A stretch of DNA of 64,000 nt from Paracoccaceae bacterium (GTDB lineage: Bacteria > Pseudomonadota > Alphaproteobacteria > Rhodobacterales > Rhodobacteraceae). The notes under the pieces are model-generated. The model was not told where the DNA came from and searched no databases. It saw only the letters and a list, made by a program, of their open reading frames with translations. Below, in pieces: positions 8,939 through 20,444 of this stretch. Made by a program: the position numbers and the translations under genes. The stretch covers positions 1 to 64,000 of the forward strand of contig JANSXS010000008.1 of assembly GCA_024742835.1 (NCBI GenBank). The letters are read 5' to 3'. Each line of letters opens with the position of its first letter. Position 1 is the first letter of the stretch.

Positions 8939-8981
8939 CGCCGCCGCAAGAGACGAGTAAGAATCAACAGTTGAGGGTGTG

Positions 8982-9023
8982 CGAATCACCAGATCGCCCT
9001 ACTGATTCGTTTGACGAATCACC
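8982..9023 (+). promoter_or_regulatory. Repeated CGAATCACC motifs ahead of rpoD
   Basis: CGAATCACC occurs at 8982-8990 and again at 9015-9023, and GATTCG-TTTGA-CGAATC forms an inverted repeat at 9004-9020. These lie in the 111 bases between dnaG and rpoD. A regulatory role is a guess from symmetry and position. Confidence 0.3.
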
Positions 9024-9049
9024 TCTGCCGACCAGATCAGGAGAGCTGC

Positions 9050-11035
<1,986 letters not shown>

Positions 11036-11059
11036 GGTCGCAAAGTCAGTGTGATATAA

Positions 11060-11085
11060 AAAACGGCGCCCTGTGGCGCCGTTTT
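11060..11085 (+). terminator. Rho-independent terminator after rpoD, probably bidirectional
   Basis: An A run leads into ACGGCGCC, a CTGT loop and GGCGCCGT, followed by a T run (11082-11087). The flanking A and T runs mean it could also stop leftward transcripts coming from the toxin-antitoxin pair. Confidence 0.9.
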
Positions 11086-11120
11086 TTATGGCGATATCGT
11101 TTGTCTTGATTTTGTGTGAT

Positions 11121-11411
11121 CTACACACCCGCCATCAGGATATCCACGGCCCGCGTGATCAGATCCCGCTGGTCCGCAACACTCCCGGTGCGGCGCAGGC
11201 TTGCGCGGTGAACGCCCGCGATCAGCCGTGTCGCAAGTACCAGACATCTGCCATCATGTGTGAGTTCTGGGTTCAGATGGCGCACCGCAGGGTAGCCGGA
11301 AAGAAGCGGAATGACGACGACAGAGGCATCCTGCGGTAGAAGGTCGCTTTCAACGACGGCCATGGAAACACCCTTGTACTCCGCCACGTCAAAGCGGGTC
11401 AGGATCTCCAC
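11121..11411 (-). CDS. ccdB: CcdB-like toxin
   Basis: A 96-residue protein with the CcdB-family pattern: an N-terminal strand (VEILTRFDVAEYKG), VVESDLLPQDASVVVIPLL near residue 20, HLNPELTHDGRCLVLATR near 45, and a C-terminal helix RDLITRAVDILMAGV. CcdB toxins poison DNA gyrase; whether this one does is not shown. The most likely start is the GTG at 11411, inside the antitoxin gene and overlapping its stop, preceded by GGGCGGA. An in-frame ATG lies much further upstream (11513) but would duplicate antitoxin sequence. It is the second gene of the pair. Confidence 0.75.
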   Translation of the reverse strand: MEILTRFDVAEYKGVSMAVVESDLLPQDASVVVIPLLSGYPAVRHLNPELTHDGRCLVLATRLIAGVHRASLRRTGSVADQRDLITRAVDILMAGV

Positions 11412-11653
11412 GAAGATCCGCCCGGCGCGGTGATGATGTCGGCCAGCGGATGACCATGCCGCTCGTGCCAATCCGATTGGGCCGCAAATATGCTGGCGTT
11501 CTCTGTCAGCCACGTTTTGCGGCGCGCCTCCGCGACCGCTTTGGCCAGTGCCGCCTCGGCCACTGCGGAAACGTTGATCCCCAGTTCCTTTGCGCCATCC
11601 AGTACCGCGCTATCCAGCGTCAAAGAGGTCTTTCGCTTTGTTGCAGCTCCCAT
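11399..11653 (-). CDS. ccdA: CcdA-like antitoxin
   Basis: An 84-residue protein. The N-terminal half (KRKTSLTLDSAVLDGAKELG, then INVSAVAEAALAKAV) is a ribbon-helix-helix DNA-binding unit of the CcdA type, and the C-terminal half would wrap the toxin. AGGAGTG precedes the ATG at 11653. It overlaps the toxin start by 13 bases, as expected for tightly coupled pairs. Such antitoxins usually repress their own operon, and an inverted repeat sits just upstream. Confidence 0.8.
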   Translation of the reverse strand: MGAATKRKTSLTLDSAVLDGAKELGINVSAVAEAALAKAVAEARRKTWLTENASIFAAQSDWHERHGHPLADIITAPGGSSWRS

Positions 11654-11670
11654 TTGATCACACTCCTTTC

Positions 11671-11702
11671 AAAGTGGTTACGAAAGCCAGGCGGACCACT
11701 TT
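11671..11702 (-). promoter_or_regulatory. Candidate operator of the ccdA-ccdB pair
   Basis: AAAGTGGT (11671-11678) and ACCACTTT (11695-11702) form an 8-base inverted repeat with a 16-base spacer, starting 17 bases upstream of the antitoxin start codon. That fits autoregulation by the antitoxin. The function is inferred. Confidence 0.5.
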
Positions 11703-11920
11703 TGATACCTCAAAAATATACCGCAGCACGACGCAGCGCAAGCGCGACTGACCGAACCTCCGGATCGACCAAACGCGAGTTGCGGACATGACATTTTATC
11801 TTTCCGTGCCGGGGCAAGGCGTTTTGCCAAACCATGCGGATATCCCGAAAGCAAAAGACGCCCCGACCGCATCGCCGGGCGCGCCTTTCTGTGTGCCGTT
11901 GTCCGGATCAGCGGATCGCG

Positions 11921-12124
11921 TCACTCATCCAGCAGGAATGTCACCGACATGTTTACCCGAAATTCGGACACCTTGCCGTCGGTGACATGCACGTTTGAAT
12001 CCTTGATCCAGGCACTTTCGACATTGCGCAGCGTCTTGGACGCGCGCCCGATGCCGCGGGCCACGGCGTCGTCAAAGCTTTGGGTCGAGGTCGCAGAGAT
12101 TTCGGTTACGCGTGCGATTGACAT
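11921..12124 (-). CDS. Dodecin family flavin-binding protein
   Basis: A 67-residue protein matching dodecin in length and layout: MSIARVTEISATSTQSFDDA, a central helix, then strands AWIKDSNVHVTDGKVSEFRV and an acidic end. Dodecins form 12-subunit shells that store or buffer flavins. The conserved W and following residues (SAWIKD) correspond to the flavin-stacking strand. It stands alone, divergent from the methyltransferase gene. The riboflavin genes are about 2 kb away, which may be coincidence. Confidence 0.88.
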   Translation of the reverse strand: MSIARVTEISATSTQSFDDAVARGIGRASKTLRNVESAWIKDSNVHVTDGKVSEFRVNMSVTFLLDE

Positions 12125-12292
12125 GGACTGCCTCCTATGATGTTTGGCACCGTGTCAACGCATCGCGGCGCTGCGTGGTTCCTGACCGGATCCGGGACGC
12201 CTGTCAGGCAAGGTAATCCTTTCGCGGTCAGGCTGGCCCATGCTAGAATCAGTGGGAACATCCAGGGATCCCAAACCACGTCAGGACAGGAA

Positions 12293-13024
12293 ATGGCCCA
12301 ACCCGGAACCTTCACCGAGGCAGATTTCACCATGGTTCCCGGCCAGATGGGGCCCAAAAGCGCGCGGGCGCTTCTTGCCGTGCAAGAAACGATTTCCAGT
12401 TGGGCCACCCCCTATGCCTATCTTGAGATCGGCTCTTATGCGGGGCGGTCCCTGTCGATGCATGTGCGCGACCCGGATTGCACCTATGCGTTGTCGGTCG
12501 ATCTGCGCCCCGAGGTGACTGGCGATGAACGCGGCGATGTGACCGGGTACAACCTCATCACCGACCAGATGATGCGCGACAACCTGCGCGTGGTCTGTTC
12601 GGATCAGGACATGGCCAAGCTGGAAAGCATCACCGGCACCAGCGCGGATGTCGCGCAGCGCAAGTCCCGTCGCAAGTTCGACCTGGCCTTCATAGACGCC
12701 GAACACACCGTGCGCGCTGTTGTCGCCGATTTTCTGAACATCCTGCCCGCGATGAAGGCCGACGCGATGATCGGCTTCGATGATACTCTGATCGTTTATC
12801 CCGCACTGGAAGCCGCCTCTGCCTGTCTTGCCCATCGCGGCCTGCGGCACCGGGTTGTCTATACGCGCGCCAATATCGGCCTCATTCTGCTTGGTCGTTA
12901 TGTTGACCGCGAATTGCTGATGCGTCCGCGCCTGCTCAGCAGCGCCGACGAGGCGCGCGACCGTTTCCACCGCTTTTACGCCGAAACCGTTTTGCGCCCC
13001 GCCGGTACCAAACGCTCCGCCTGA
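12293..13024 (+). CDS. Class I SAM-dependent methyltransferase, substrate unknown
   Basis: A 243-residue protein with the Rossmann-type SAM-binding motif YLEIGSYAGRS near residue 45 and the acidic strand FDLAFIDAEHT near 128, resembling the Methyltransf_24 group. The ATG at 12293 follows AGGACAGGA and I prefer it to upstream in-frame starts, which are not protein-like. TAGAAT at 12244-12249 could be a -10 element. The substrate cannot be predicted. A shared hairpin follows it and the convergent SDR gene. Confidence 0.75.
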   Translation: MAQPGTFTEADFTMVPGQMGPKSARALLAVQETISSWATPYAYLEIGSYAGRSLSMHVRDPDCTYALSVDLRPEVTGDERGDVTGYNLITDQMMRDNLRVVCSDQDMAKLESITGTSADVAQRKSRRKFDLAFIDAEHTVRAVVADFLNILPAMKADAMIGFDDTLIVYPALEAASACLAHRGLRHRVVYTRANIGLILLGRYVDRELLMRPRLLSSADEARDRFHRFYAETVLRPAGTKRSA

Positions 13025-13090
13025 ACCCGGTGCCGAAGGCCCCGACAAATTGGCCGCTGATATCAAGGCGTCCACGTCTTTGAACACCGC

Positions 13091-13124
13091 GATGCGCCGC
13101 ACACCGGAAAAGTTGCGGCGCATC
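13091..13124 (+). terminator. Hairpin between convergent genes
   Basis: GATGCGCCGC (13091-13100) and GCGGCGCATC (13115-13124) form a perfect 10-base-pair stem in the gap between the methyltransferase and the oppositely oriented SDR gene. It could terminate either. Confidence 0.6.
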
Positions 13125-13136
13125 TGGGTTAAACCT

Positions 13137-13814
13137 TTATTTTGTGGGTATAATTACCATCTCGCGAATATCGGCCCGATCGGGCTGTTGCAGCGCATGT
13201 ATGACGGCCCCGGCGATATCCTCGGGCTGCAACTTGCCCGGTTTCGGCTCATTGAAGAACGGCGTATCCACCATTCCGGGGCAAATAACCGTACAGCGCC
13301 CACCCCATTCGCGCATTTCCTGACTCAGGTTTCCGGCAAAACCCTGCACGAACCATTTCGACGCGCCATAGATGGATCCGGGCAAAGTGATCTTGCCCGC
13401 GACAGAGCCGGTCAAAACCGCGTGGCCCTTGGATTTTTTCAAGTAGGGATAGGCGCATTTCACAGTATAAAGCAGCCCGTTGATGTTGAGATCCAGCATC
13501 TCGCGCCATTCCGCTGGGTCGCCATGCTCAACCCCTGCGATGTCCAAGCCTTTGCCCGCATTTGCAAAAATGGCATCAATCCCGCCAAAATGCGCGGCTG
13601 TCTCGTCAATCGCGGCCTGAACCGCGTCCATATCCGTTACATCTCCGGCCAGAGCCAGGGCGTGGTCGCCGCCCAGTTCCGCGACCAGCCTGTCGAGCTT
13701 GTCCTGACTGCGCGCGAACAGCGCGACCGTCCAGCCGGCCTTGACTGCCTGCCGCGCCGTCTCGGCCCCGATCCCCGTCGAGGCTCCGGTGACGAAAAGT
13801 GTCTTGTCGCCCAT
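13137..13814 (-). CDS. Short-chain dehydrogenase/reductase (SDR)
   Basis: A 225-residue oxidoreductase with the classical SDR marks: TGASTGIGAE near residue 9 for the nucleotide, FANAGKG near 83, and the catalytic YGASK near 150. AAGGGAGAC precedes the ATG. The glycine-rich motif followed by basic residues (RSQDK after strand 2) would fit NADP(H), but this is weak evidence. The substrate is unknown. It is monocistronic. Confidence 0.88.
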   Translation of the reverse strand: MGDKTLFVTGASTGIGAETARQAVKAGWTVALFARSQDKLDRLVAELGGDHALALAGDVTDMDAVQAAIDETAAHFGGIDAIFANAGKGLDIAGVEHGDPAEWREMLDLNINGLLYTVKCAYPYLKKSKGHAVLTGSVAGKITLPGSIYGASKWFVQGFAGNLSQEMREWGGRCTVICPGMVDTPFFNEPKPGKLQPEDIAGAVIHALQQPDRADIREMVIIPTK

Positions 13815-14070
13815 AAGGTTCGTCTCCCTTTAAGTCCTTTTTCACAAGCGTTTTGCAAAAGCCGTGCTGCTTGTAGTTTCGCGGCCCGCTCTGGCATCTT
13901 ACACCCAACGGTGTTGCGTATCATCGGTTCCTGCGCGGTGGTACCGCTTTATGTTGACGGGGCATTTGCCCTCTACCCAAAACCTTGCGGGTGACCTATA
14001 GTGCCTGTGGATAACTGGGCATCAGACCCATGACCGACAGAGGCAAGGACAGAAAAAAGGGGGACGGCCG

Positions 14071-14547
14071 ATGCGCTGCCCGTTTTGCGGAAATATAGAC
14101 ACACAGGTCAAGGATTCGCGGCCCGCAGAGGACCACGTCTCGATCCGCCGTCGGCGGCTCTGCCCGGCTTGCGGGGGGCGGTTCACCACTTATGAACGCG
14201 TGCAGCTGCGCGATCTGGTGGTGGTCAAAACCAATGGCCGACGCGAGGATTTCGACCGCGACAAGCTGGAACGCTCGATCCGTATCGCGCTTCAGAAACG
14301 CCCGGTCGAGCCTGAACGCGTGGAGCAGATGATTTCGGGCATCGTCCGGCGGCTTGAGTCCATGGGTGAAACCGATATCCCCTCCAAGACCGTGGGTGAG
14401 ATCGTGATGGAAAGCCTGGCGCGGATCGACACCGTGGCCTATGTGCGTTTTGCCAGCGTTTACAAGAACTTCCAGGCGGCAGACGACTTCGACAAATTCG
14501 TCAGCGAATTGCGGCCCGGCGCTGCGGACGAGCCCGGCACGCCGTGA
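14071..14547 (+). CDS. nrdR: Transcriptional repressor NrdR
   Basis: A 158-residue regulator of ribonucleotide reductase genes. It has the N-terminal zinc ribbon with C3, C6, C31 and C34, followed by [20 protein letters not shown] and an ATP-cone domain (about residues 49-139). It senses ATP/dATP and represses nrd operons. It overlaps ribD by four bases (GTGA), in the conserved nrdR-rib gene order. Confidence 0.97.
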   Translation: MRCPFCGNIDTQVKDSRPAEDHVSIRRRRLCPACGGRFTTYERVQLRDLVVVKTNGRREDFDRDKLERSIRIALQKRPVEPERVEQMISGIVRRLESMGETDIPSKTVGEIVMESLARIDTVAYVRFASVYKNFQAADDFDKFVSELRPGAADEPGTP

Positions 14548-15638
14548 GCGCGGATGACGTTCGCTTCATGCGGCTGGCGCTGTCGCTTGGTCGGCGGGGC
14601 CTTGGCCAGTGCTGGCCAAACCCGTCGGTGGGCTGCGTTATCGTCAAGGACGGGCGCATCGTCGGGCGCGCGCGCACGGCGCCGGGCGGCAGACCTCATG
14701 CCGAGCCTCTGGCGCTGGCGCAGGCCGGGCAGGCGGCGCGGGGTGCCACCGCCTATGTAAGCCTCGAGCCTTGCGCGCATCACGGCGCCACCCCGCCTTG
14801 CGCGCAAACCCTGGCCGAAGCCGGGATAGCCCGCGTTGTCGCCCCGCTCGAAGACAGCGACCCGCGCGTCTGCGGAGAGGGGTTTGCGATGCTGCGCAAA
14901 GCCGGGGTCGCCGTTTCTTCGGGAGTTCTGGCCGAGGAAGCGTGGCAGGACCATGCCGGTTTTTTTCGTCGCATCCTCGATGGCCGTCCCACTGTCACGC
15001 TCAAGCTTGCCATGTCGCTTGACGGGCGCATCGCGACGGCCACGGGTCATAGCCAATGGATCACTGGCCCGCAGGCCCGGCGCGCCGTCCATGCAATGCG
15101 CGCGCGCCATGACGCGGTGATGGTGGGTGGGGGCACGGCGCGCGCCGACGATCCCATGCTGACCGTGCGCGACATGGGTCTGACGCGCCAGCCGGTGCGC
15201 GTGGTCGTGTCGCGGCGGCTCGATCTGCCGCTTATATCCCGGCTGGCGCAAAGTGCGGCGGAGATACCACTCTGGATCTGCCATGGTCCGGATGTCGATG
15301 CCGCGCGTGTCGCGGCGTGGCAGGGCGTCGGGGCCGATCTTGTGCCCGCCGCGCTGTCACACGGGCAGCTTGACACCGGCGCGGTGCTTCGGGCGCTTGG
15401 TCAAAAGGGGCTGACGCGGGTGTTCTGCGAAGGCGGCGGCGCACTTGCGGCCTCGCTATTGGCAGAGGATCTGGTGGACGAGCTTGTGGTCATGTCAGCC
15501 GGTATCGCGATCGGGGCCGAGGGTCTGCCCGCCATTGGCGCGCTTGGCCTTGACCGTTTGACCGGCGCGGCGCGGCTGCGCCTGACGGATCTGCAACGGA
15601 TCGGCGAGGACGTGATGCACATTTGGCAGCGATCCTGA
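14544..15638 (+). CDS. ribD: Bifunctional riboflavin biosynthesis deaminase/reductase RibD
   Basis: A 364-residue fusion of a zinc deaminase and a reductase that performs two successive steps of riboflavin synthesis. The deaminase part shows [11 protein letters not shown] and [12 protein letters not shown], which bind zinc. The reductase part starts near residue 148 ([20 protein letters not shown]). The start is a GTG overlapping the nrdR stop codon. The next riboflavin gene, ribE, is 4.8 kb away because capsule genes intervene. Confidence 0.96.
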   Translation: MSADDVRFMRLALSLGRRGLGQCWPNPSVGCVIVKDGRIVGRARTAPGGRPHAEPLALAQAGQAARGATAYVSLEPCAHHGATPPCAQTLAEAGIARVVAPLEDSDPRVCGEGFAMLRKAGVAVSSGVLAEEAWQDHAGFFRRILDGRPTVTLKLAMSLDGRIATATGHSQWITGPQARRAVHAMRARHDAVMVGGGTARADDPMLTVRDMGLTRQPVRVVVSRRLDLPLISRLAQSAAEIPLWICHGPDVDAARVAAWQGVGADLVPAALSHGQLDTGAVLRALGQKGLTRVFCEGGGALAASLLAEDLVDELVVMSAGIAIGAEGLPAIGALGLDRLTGAARLRLTDLQRIGEDVMHIWQRS

Positions 15639-15708
15639 GCCTTTGCGAAAATGCACCTGCTTTGGTGTAAACGCTTTAACAGGCGAAACGCATATACTGA
15701 TCTTGTCC

Positions 15709-17748
15709 TCAGCGCCAAAGCCGGGCTTGTGACGCGAACACGCCCTGAAGCCTCGACACGGCCCGGTTAAGTCGACCGGGATGCGCAATATCGCCACTGG
15801 CAAGGCGCTCCACCACCACTTCGACCGGGCAGGGCGCGGCGTTACGCGGATCCACGTAGCGCGGGTATTCTATCAGCGTGGCATGGACCAGCCCGGCAAG
15901 CCCCGGCCTCGCGCTGCGCCGTGTGGGCACCGGCCCAAGATCGGTGCTCAGCCCCCAGCCAGCATAGAACGGCGCGCCGGTCGTCGTGACGGGCACCCCC
16001 CGCAAGAGCGCCTCGAACCCCATGAGAGATGTCATCGTCCAGACCTCTTGGACATGATCCAGCAGTTGTGCGGGATCGGCCCCGTTCAGCACCGTACAGC
16101 CAAGCGCCTGCAACTCGGATGCGGGCACCGCGCCGGGGCGCAGGCCGGCTTCCACGTCCGGATGTGGCTTGTACAGCAAAACCGCGTCGGGGCGGGCTTG
16201 CCGCGCGCTGCGCAATAAGGCCAGGTTCGTGGCGATCTGGCCCGCGCCAAGCCGGATCGAGGCGTCATCCTCCACCTGTCCGGGCACCAGAACCCGGTGC
16301 CCTTGCGGTATGCCTGGCAGGCCAAGCCCCAGATTGTACTTGCTCAACCCCAGTTCCGTAAGGCGGCGGATCAGGGCCTCGGCGCGGCGCAACTGGTCTG
16401 GCCGCAGCGTAACGGCATCGGCGATCAGCCGTTCCAGACGGCTTTCGCGCGTGGGGTCGTAATAGATCCCCAGATCGTCGGCCACCAATGACACGGCGGG
16501 CACCAGTTCCGCGCCCAACCCGCGCGAGCGCAGGAACCCGTCTTCGACCTTGACCGCGGTGCTGTCTTGCGGGGCCTTTCCGGCCCAGATCATGTGTCGT
16601 CGTCCGCTGTGCGCGGCCAGGCGGGCGGCCTTGTCGGGATGGTCCTGAAAGACCATGCGTTTTTGCCGACCAAAGACCTTTTGCAGGGGCGCGCGTTTCC
16701 AAAGCCGCATACCCGATGCGACCCATCCCATGCGGTCGTCACGCCAGGCCCGGCTTTGCGCTTCCAGCCCGGCAAGCGCATCCTCCAGCCGGCACAGCCG
16801 GTCACGATGGGGATCGTACCATGTCGGGTAAAGGATCATCGACGCCGCGAAAAGCTGTGCTCGGGTCAGTCGGCGTTTGCGGCGTGGCAGACTCACCGGA
16901 TGGCGGTCCTCTGTCAGGCCCCAGCCTGCATAGAATGGCTGGCCAAAGATATGCGGGCGGTGGCCTGCAAAGATCGCCTCGAACCCAAGCTGCGATGTCA
17001 CCGCATAGACCGCGATCGCGCCCTCCATCAGCGCCCATGGGCTGACCGGATCGCCGAACAGGCGGATGCGGTCCGTCTCGTCGCCGGGGCCGAAATAGCC
17101 CGTCCTGTCGCCGCGCCGGGTTTCTGGGTGGGTCTTGATCAGGATGCGTGCGCCGGGATGGTCCGTCTGCGCATGGTACAGCATTTCGCGAAACGTGTTC
17201 GCATCGGCGCCGCCATGGCGCACCGAGGCGTCTCCGCGCGTCTGGTCGATCACCAGAACATAGCCCGGATCGGGGCAGGGCGTGGCGGGATCAAAGCCGC
17301 TGTATTTGGTTAGGTGCCCCGCTTGCAGCCGCGAAATGGCGGCGCGTGCGCGGTCAAGAAGCGGCGTGTCGTCCAGTGGATGGGTCGCCAGCAGGGTTTC
17401 CAGATCCGACGGCTGCGCGGCATCGAAGTGCACGCCGGTCTGGTCGATCAGCAGGCCAAGCGGCGGCTCGCCCGCGCGACCGGGAAAGAGCGAGCGCAGG
17501 AACGCGTCCTCGATCCGCACCAGCCCGGCACCGCTGCGCGCGGCTATGGTCTCTCCGCGTCTGGCATAGGGCGACCGGCCCCAGACCGCGATCAGATCGT
17601 TTGCACCGGGGCGCCCTAGTCGCAGGGGCAGGCCGGACAGGTCCATGATCCGGCGGATCCGCTTTTGCCGCAGGAAGCCCGCGTTGAAATAAAACACCCG
17701 CCGGGGCGTTTCCGGCCCGGCGGGTGGCATCGGATCGGGTGTGGGCAT
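15709..17748 (-). CDS. kpsC: Capsule polysaccharide beta-Kdo transferase, KpsC family
   Basis: A 679-residue protein, the normal length for KpsC, which builds the beta-Kdo linker on the lipid anchor of exported capsules. The two tandem glycosyltransferase modules are visible from the repeated PFYAGWGL motif (near residues 265 and 595) and the paired phosphate-binding segments KTHPETRRGDR and YKPHPDVEAG. Its start codon overlaps the stop of the exporter gene by one base (TGATG), so the two are translationally coupled. Confidence 0.9.
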   Translation of the reverse strand: MPTPDPMPPAGPETPRRVFYFNAGFLRQKRIRRIMDLSGLPLRLGRPGANDLIAVWGRSPYARRGETIAARSGAGLVRIEDAFLRSLFPGRAGEPPLGLLIDQTGVHFDAAQPSDLETLLATHPLDDTPLLDRARAAISRLQAGHLTKYSGFDPATPCPDPGYVLVIDQTRGDASVRHGGADANTFREMLYHAQTDHPGARILIKTHPETRRGDRTGYFGPGDETDRIRLFGDPVSPWALMEGAIAVYAVTSQLGFEAIFAGHRPHIFGQPFYAGWGLTEDRHPVSLPRRKRRLTRAQLFAASMILYPTWYDPHRDRLCRLEDALAGLEAQSRAWRDDRMGWVASGMRLWKRAPLQKVFGRQKRMVFQDHPDKAARLAAHSGRRHMIWAGKAPQDSTAVKVEDGFLRSRGLGAELVPAVSLVADDLGIYYDPTRESRLERLIADAVTLRPDQLRRAEALIRRLTELGLSKYNLGLGLPGIPQGHRVLVPGQVEDDASIRLGAGQIATNLALLRSARQARPDAVLLYKPHPDVEAGLRPGAVPASELQALGCTVLNGADPAQLLDHVQEVWTMTSLMGFEALLRGVPVTTTGAPFYAGWGLSTDLGPVPTRRSARPGLAGLVHATLIEYPRYVDPRNAAPCPVEVVVERLASGDIAHPGRLNRAVSRLQGVFASQARLWR

Positions 17749-18896
17749 CAGTTTCCGCTAAGTGTGTCGCTTGCCGTAGAGATCGACCCGACAGCGCCCA
17801 GTGTTCCGGTCAGCGCACCGATGACCTTGCCCCATTGCGCGAAGGGCGCTTCGGTGACGTAGAGCGTATCTTCGTCGCGAATGGCGAAATCACGCGCCAT
17901 GAACATCCCGTTGGGCTGTGTCAGGTCAAGCACATAGACCAGCCGCTGCGCGCCGCGCAGGTCATCCCGGCCAAGCACCTGATTGGCGATCTCGGCAGGT
18001 TCGTTGCGAAGCACGAAAACACCGGTCGGGTCGGCTGCGTTGGCCTTGAGCCCGCCAACCTGCGCGATGGCCTCAAGCGCCGAGATGGTTGGCGAGGGAA
18101 AGGGCACGCGCGCCTGACCGCCGGTTGCGCCAAGTGCTGTAAAGGCGCGGCTGTCTTCCTCGATAAGAATTCTGTCGCCGCCACGCAGGGCGATATCGAA
18201 TTCAGGATGGCGGAAGAGATCCTGAAACCAGATCTTGGAGCGCATGTTGCCGCGGATCACGGTGATTTGCGCGGTTTCGGGTTCGATGGCAACGCCGCCC
18301 GCGGCGGACAGCATCGCCGACAGCGTGCGGGTTGGTCGTTCGATCGGGTACACGCCCTGTCCGCCAACCGCGCCGATCAATGACACGGTCGAGCCGTCAC
18401 CGGCAAGCCTTCGGACCTCGACCTGCGGATCGGGGGTGGTCGGGGCCAGCTTGTTGGTGATGATGCGCCGCAACGCTTCGGGAGAGTTGCCCGAGGCCCG
18501 GATGCGCCCTGCATAGGGCACAAAGATAAAGCCCGCCCCATCCACCTGAACCTCGTCGAGCACGGTTTGCTTGGTGCCTTCGTTGGCAAGCAGCCCGTCA
18601 TCGACATTTTCCCAAATCGTGATGCCAAGCGTATCGCCCGGATTTATCGTGTCAGAACCGACGATTCCGGCGTTCTTGAAATCCTCGGTAAAGCCAAGCG
18701 CAGGCTGCACGGCGGTGGCGCGGGTCACCCGGTCATTGACCGACACCACAAAGGAGTCGCCGGATCGCTGCACCGAACCTTCGTAGATCTGGCGCTTGTT
18801 AGGCCCCGAACGGGGCAAGACGCTGCAGGACGCAACCATCGTCGCAACAAGCACAAGGGCGACAGAACGCGCCCATCGACTGGATTGGATATTCAC
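17748..18896 (-). CDS. Polysaccharide export outer-membrane lipoprotein, Wza/KpsD-like
   Basis: A 382-residue protein with a lipoprotein signal peptide ending VASC at C24. The mature protein contains a polysaccharide biosynthesis/export domain (NPGDTLGITIWENVDDG near residue 81) and beta-grasp SLBB-type segments (VSLIGAVGGQGVYPIERP and further). Such proteins form the outer-membrane exit channel for capsule. It lies between kpsS and kpsC, all transcribed leftward. The inner-membrane ABC exporter (kpsM/kpsT type) is not in the window. Confidence 0.88.
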   Translation of the reverse strand: MNIQSSRWARSVALVLVATMVASCSVLPRSGPNKRQIYEGSVQRSGDSFVVSVNDRVTRATAVQPALGFTEDFKNAGIVGSDTINPGDTLGITIWENVDDGLLANEGTKQTVLDEVQVDGAGFIFVPYAGRIRASGNSPEALRRIITNKLAPTTPDPQVEVRRLAGDGSTVSLIGAVGGQGVYPIERPTRTLSAMLSAAGGVAIEPETAQITVIRGNMRSKIWFQDLFRHPEFDIALRGGDRILIEEDSRAFTALGATGGQARVPFPSPTISALEAIAQVGGLKANAADPTGVFVLRNEPAEIANQVLGRDDLRGAQRLVYVLDLTQPNGMFMARDFAIRDEDTLYVTEAPFAQWGKVIGALTGTLGAVGSISTASDTLSGN

Positions 18897-18992
18897 TGCC
18901 CGGTCTCCTCGACCTGTGTTAGTCTGCCTCGGTATTTTTTTCTCACGATACCTTAAGGCGATTTTTAAATCCAGTGCCCGCGTCAGTCGGGG

Positions 18993-20285
18993 TCAGGTGA
19001 CCGCCTGTAACTGTTGCCTTGGGGCCGCGTTGCCCGACACCAGGGCATCATACGGGTCTTCTTCGCTCAGCATCATGTCCACGGCCTGCCGCAAAAGCTG
19101 TCTGCGCCCGCGCGACGAATAAAAGCCACCCGCGACTTGGCTGGTTTCCAGCAGGTAGCGGCGATAATCGGCATAGGCCTTGCGGTCGGGGCGCTCTGCA
19201 CCGGCAAAGAAATCCCGCAACGGTTTGGTCGAGACGAATTCGGGCTTGGCATAAACCGCCTCTCCGAAGGTGCGCAGCGGGATGCCGCGCCACAGCACTT
19301 GCTGGGCTGCGGTGGAATTGACGGTGACGGCGCTGCGCGCCTCGTTGAGAAGCTGTGCCAGCTTGCCGCCGCGCACGTAATGCACCCGGTCCGCGATGCC
19401 GTGCAGCCGGGCCAGCCGCCCGACTTCGGCGCGGATCGGCGCGCGTCCATCCTCAAGCGGATGCGCCTTTATCACCAGATGGTGGTGCCGGGGCGCGCCC
19501 CGTGCGAAATTTTCTGTCACGGTTTCCAGGAATTCTGTCATGCTTGAAAACGGGGAATGTTTCTGGAAAGAGGCGTCATGTTCCAGTTGCAGCAGGGCGA
19601 GATGATAGGGAAACCCGCCCTGCCTGATCCGGCGCGTGGCGATCCGCCGCTCGATGGCCTGAAACGGCATAAGTAGCAAGCGCTTGATATAAAGACGGAA
19701 CTCCTGTGACACCGACAGCGCGCGATGGGGGCGAAAGGCCCGGTAGCGCCGGTTCAGCAACAGCACGCAGCCGTGATAGGCCGCTCCATAAAATACATGC
19801 TGGCGCATGTCCCCCCAAGAGGCCGGGGGCAGGGCGGTATCGACATCGGAATTCTCCAGCGCGCTGCGCATCTCGGCCACGGTCATGTCCATCAGGCGTG
19901 AATGCCCGTTACTGCCACCGCGCTCATAGGTCACCCAATAGGGGCGCAGATAGCCTTCCTCAAAGACATGGACGCGCAGACCGGCCGCGCGGGCCTCTGC
20001 CACCGCGTCGGCGTGAATGGGGCGCGTATCGCCGTAGAGTACGATATCCGTCACCTGCTTGTCGTGGATCAGGTCGCGAAAGGTCTTGCACCAGGTCTCC
20101 AGCGGGCCGGTAAAAGGCAAATAGCTGTCAGGATCGCGCCAGAACGCGGCATCGCCAGCGTTGAACCCCACGCGCCAGACCTGCGCGCCGGCATGGCGCA
20201 GCATCTTGCCGAGTCTGTAAAAGAACGGTCCGTGCGGTCCCTGAAGGAAAAGAAAAACGCGATTATCACCGGTCAGGGCACTCAT
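18993..20285 (-). CDS. kpsS: Capsule polysaccharide modification protein, KpsS family
   Basis: A 430-residue glycosyltransferase of the KpsS type, which adds the first Kdo to the lipid anchor of group 2-like capsules. Typical segments are RVFLFLQGPHGPFFYRLGKML at the N-terminus, LRVHVFEEGYLRPYWVTYER near residue 113, and HHLVIKAHPLEDGR with TAAQQVLWRGIPL near the C-terminus. I start it at the ATG at 20285. The frame stays open far upstream, but that part is antisense to ribE. It is probably the promoter-proximal gene of the leftward capsule operon. Confidence 0.9.
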   Translation of the reverse strand: MSALTGDNRVFLFLQGPHGPFFYRLGKMLRHAGAQVWRVGFNAGDAAFWRDPDSYLPFTGPLETWCKTFRDLIHDKQVTDIVLYGDTRPIHADAVAEARAAGLRVHVFEEGYLRPYWVTYERGGSNGHSRLMDMTVAEMRSALENSDVDTALPPASWGDMRQHVFYGAAYHGCVLLLNRRYRAFRPHRALSVSQEFRLYIKRLLLMPFQAIERRIATRRIRQGGFPYHLALLQLEHDASFQKHSPFSSMTEFLETVTENFARGAPRHHHLVIKAHPLEDGRAPIRAEVGRLARLHGIADRVHYVRGGKLAQLLNEARSAVTVNSTAAQQVLWRGIPLRTFGEAVYAKPEFVSTKPLRDFFAGAERPDRKAYADYRRYLLETSQVAGGFYSSRGRRQLLRQAVDMMLSEEDPYDALVSGNAAPRQQLQAVT

Positions 20286-20444
20286 ACTGCTTTGCCATCT
20301 TCTGGCACCCTGTTCTTTGGTGCCTTGTTCATGCTTTTGGTCAATATGGCGTGATAGTGCGGCGAAATTATGGCTGCGGCAAGCGTTGCCTTGCCACAGC
20401 GCGGCTGGACCGCTACCTGCACTGCACAACAACAGGAGAGCGAC

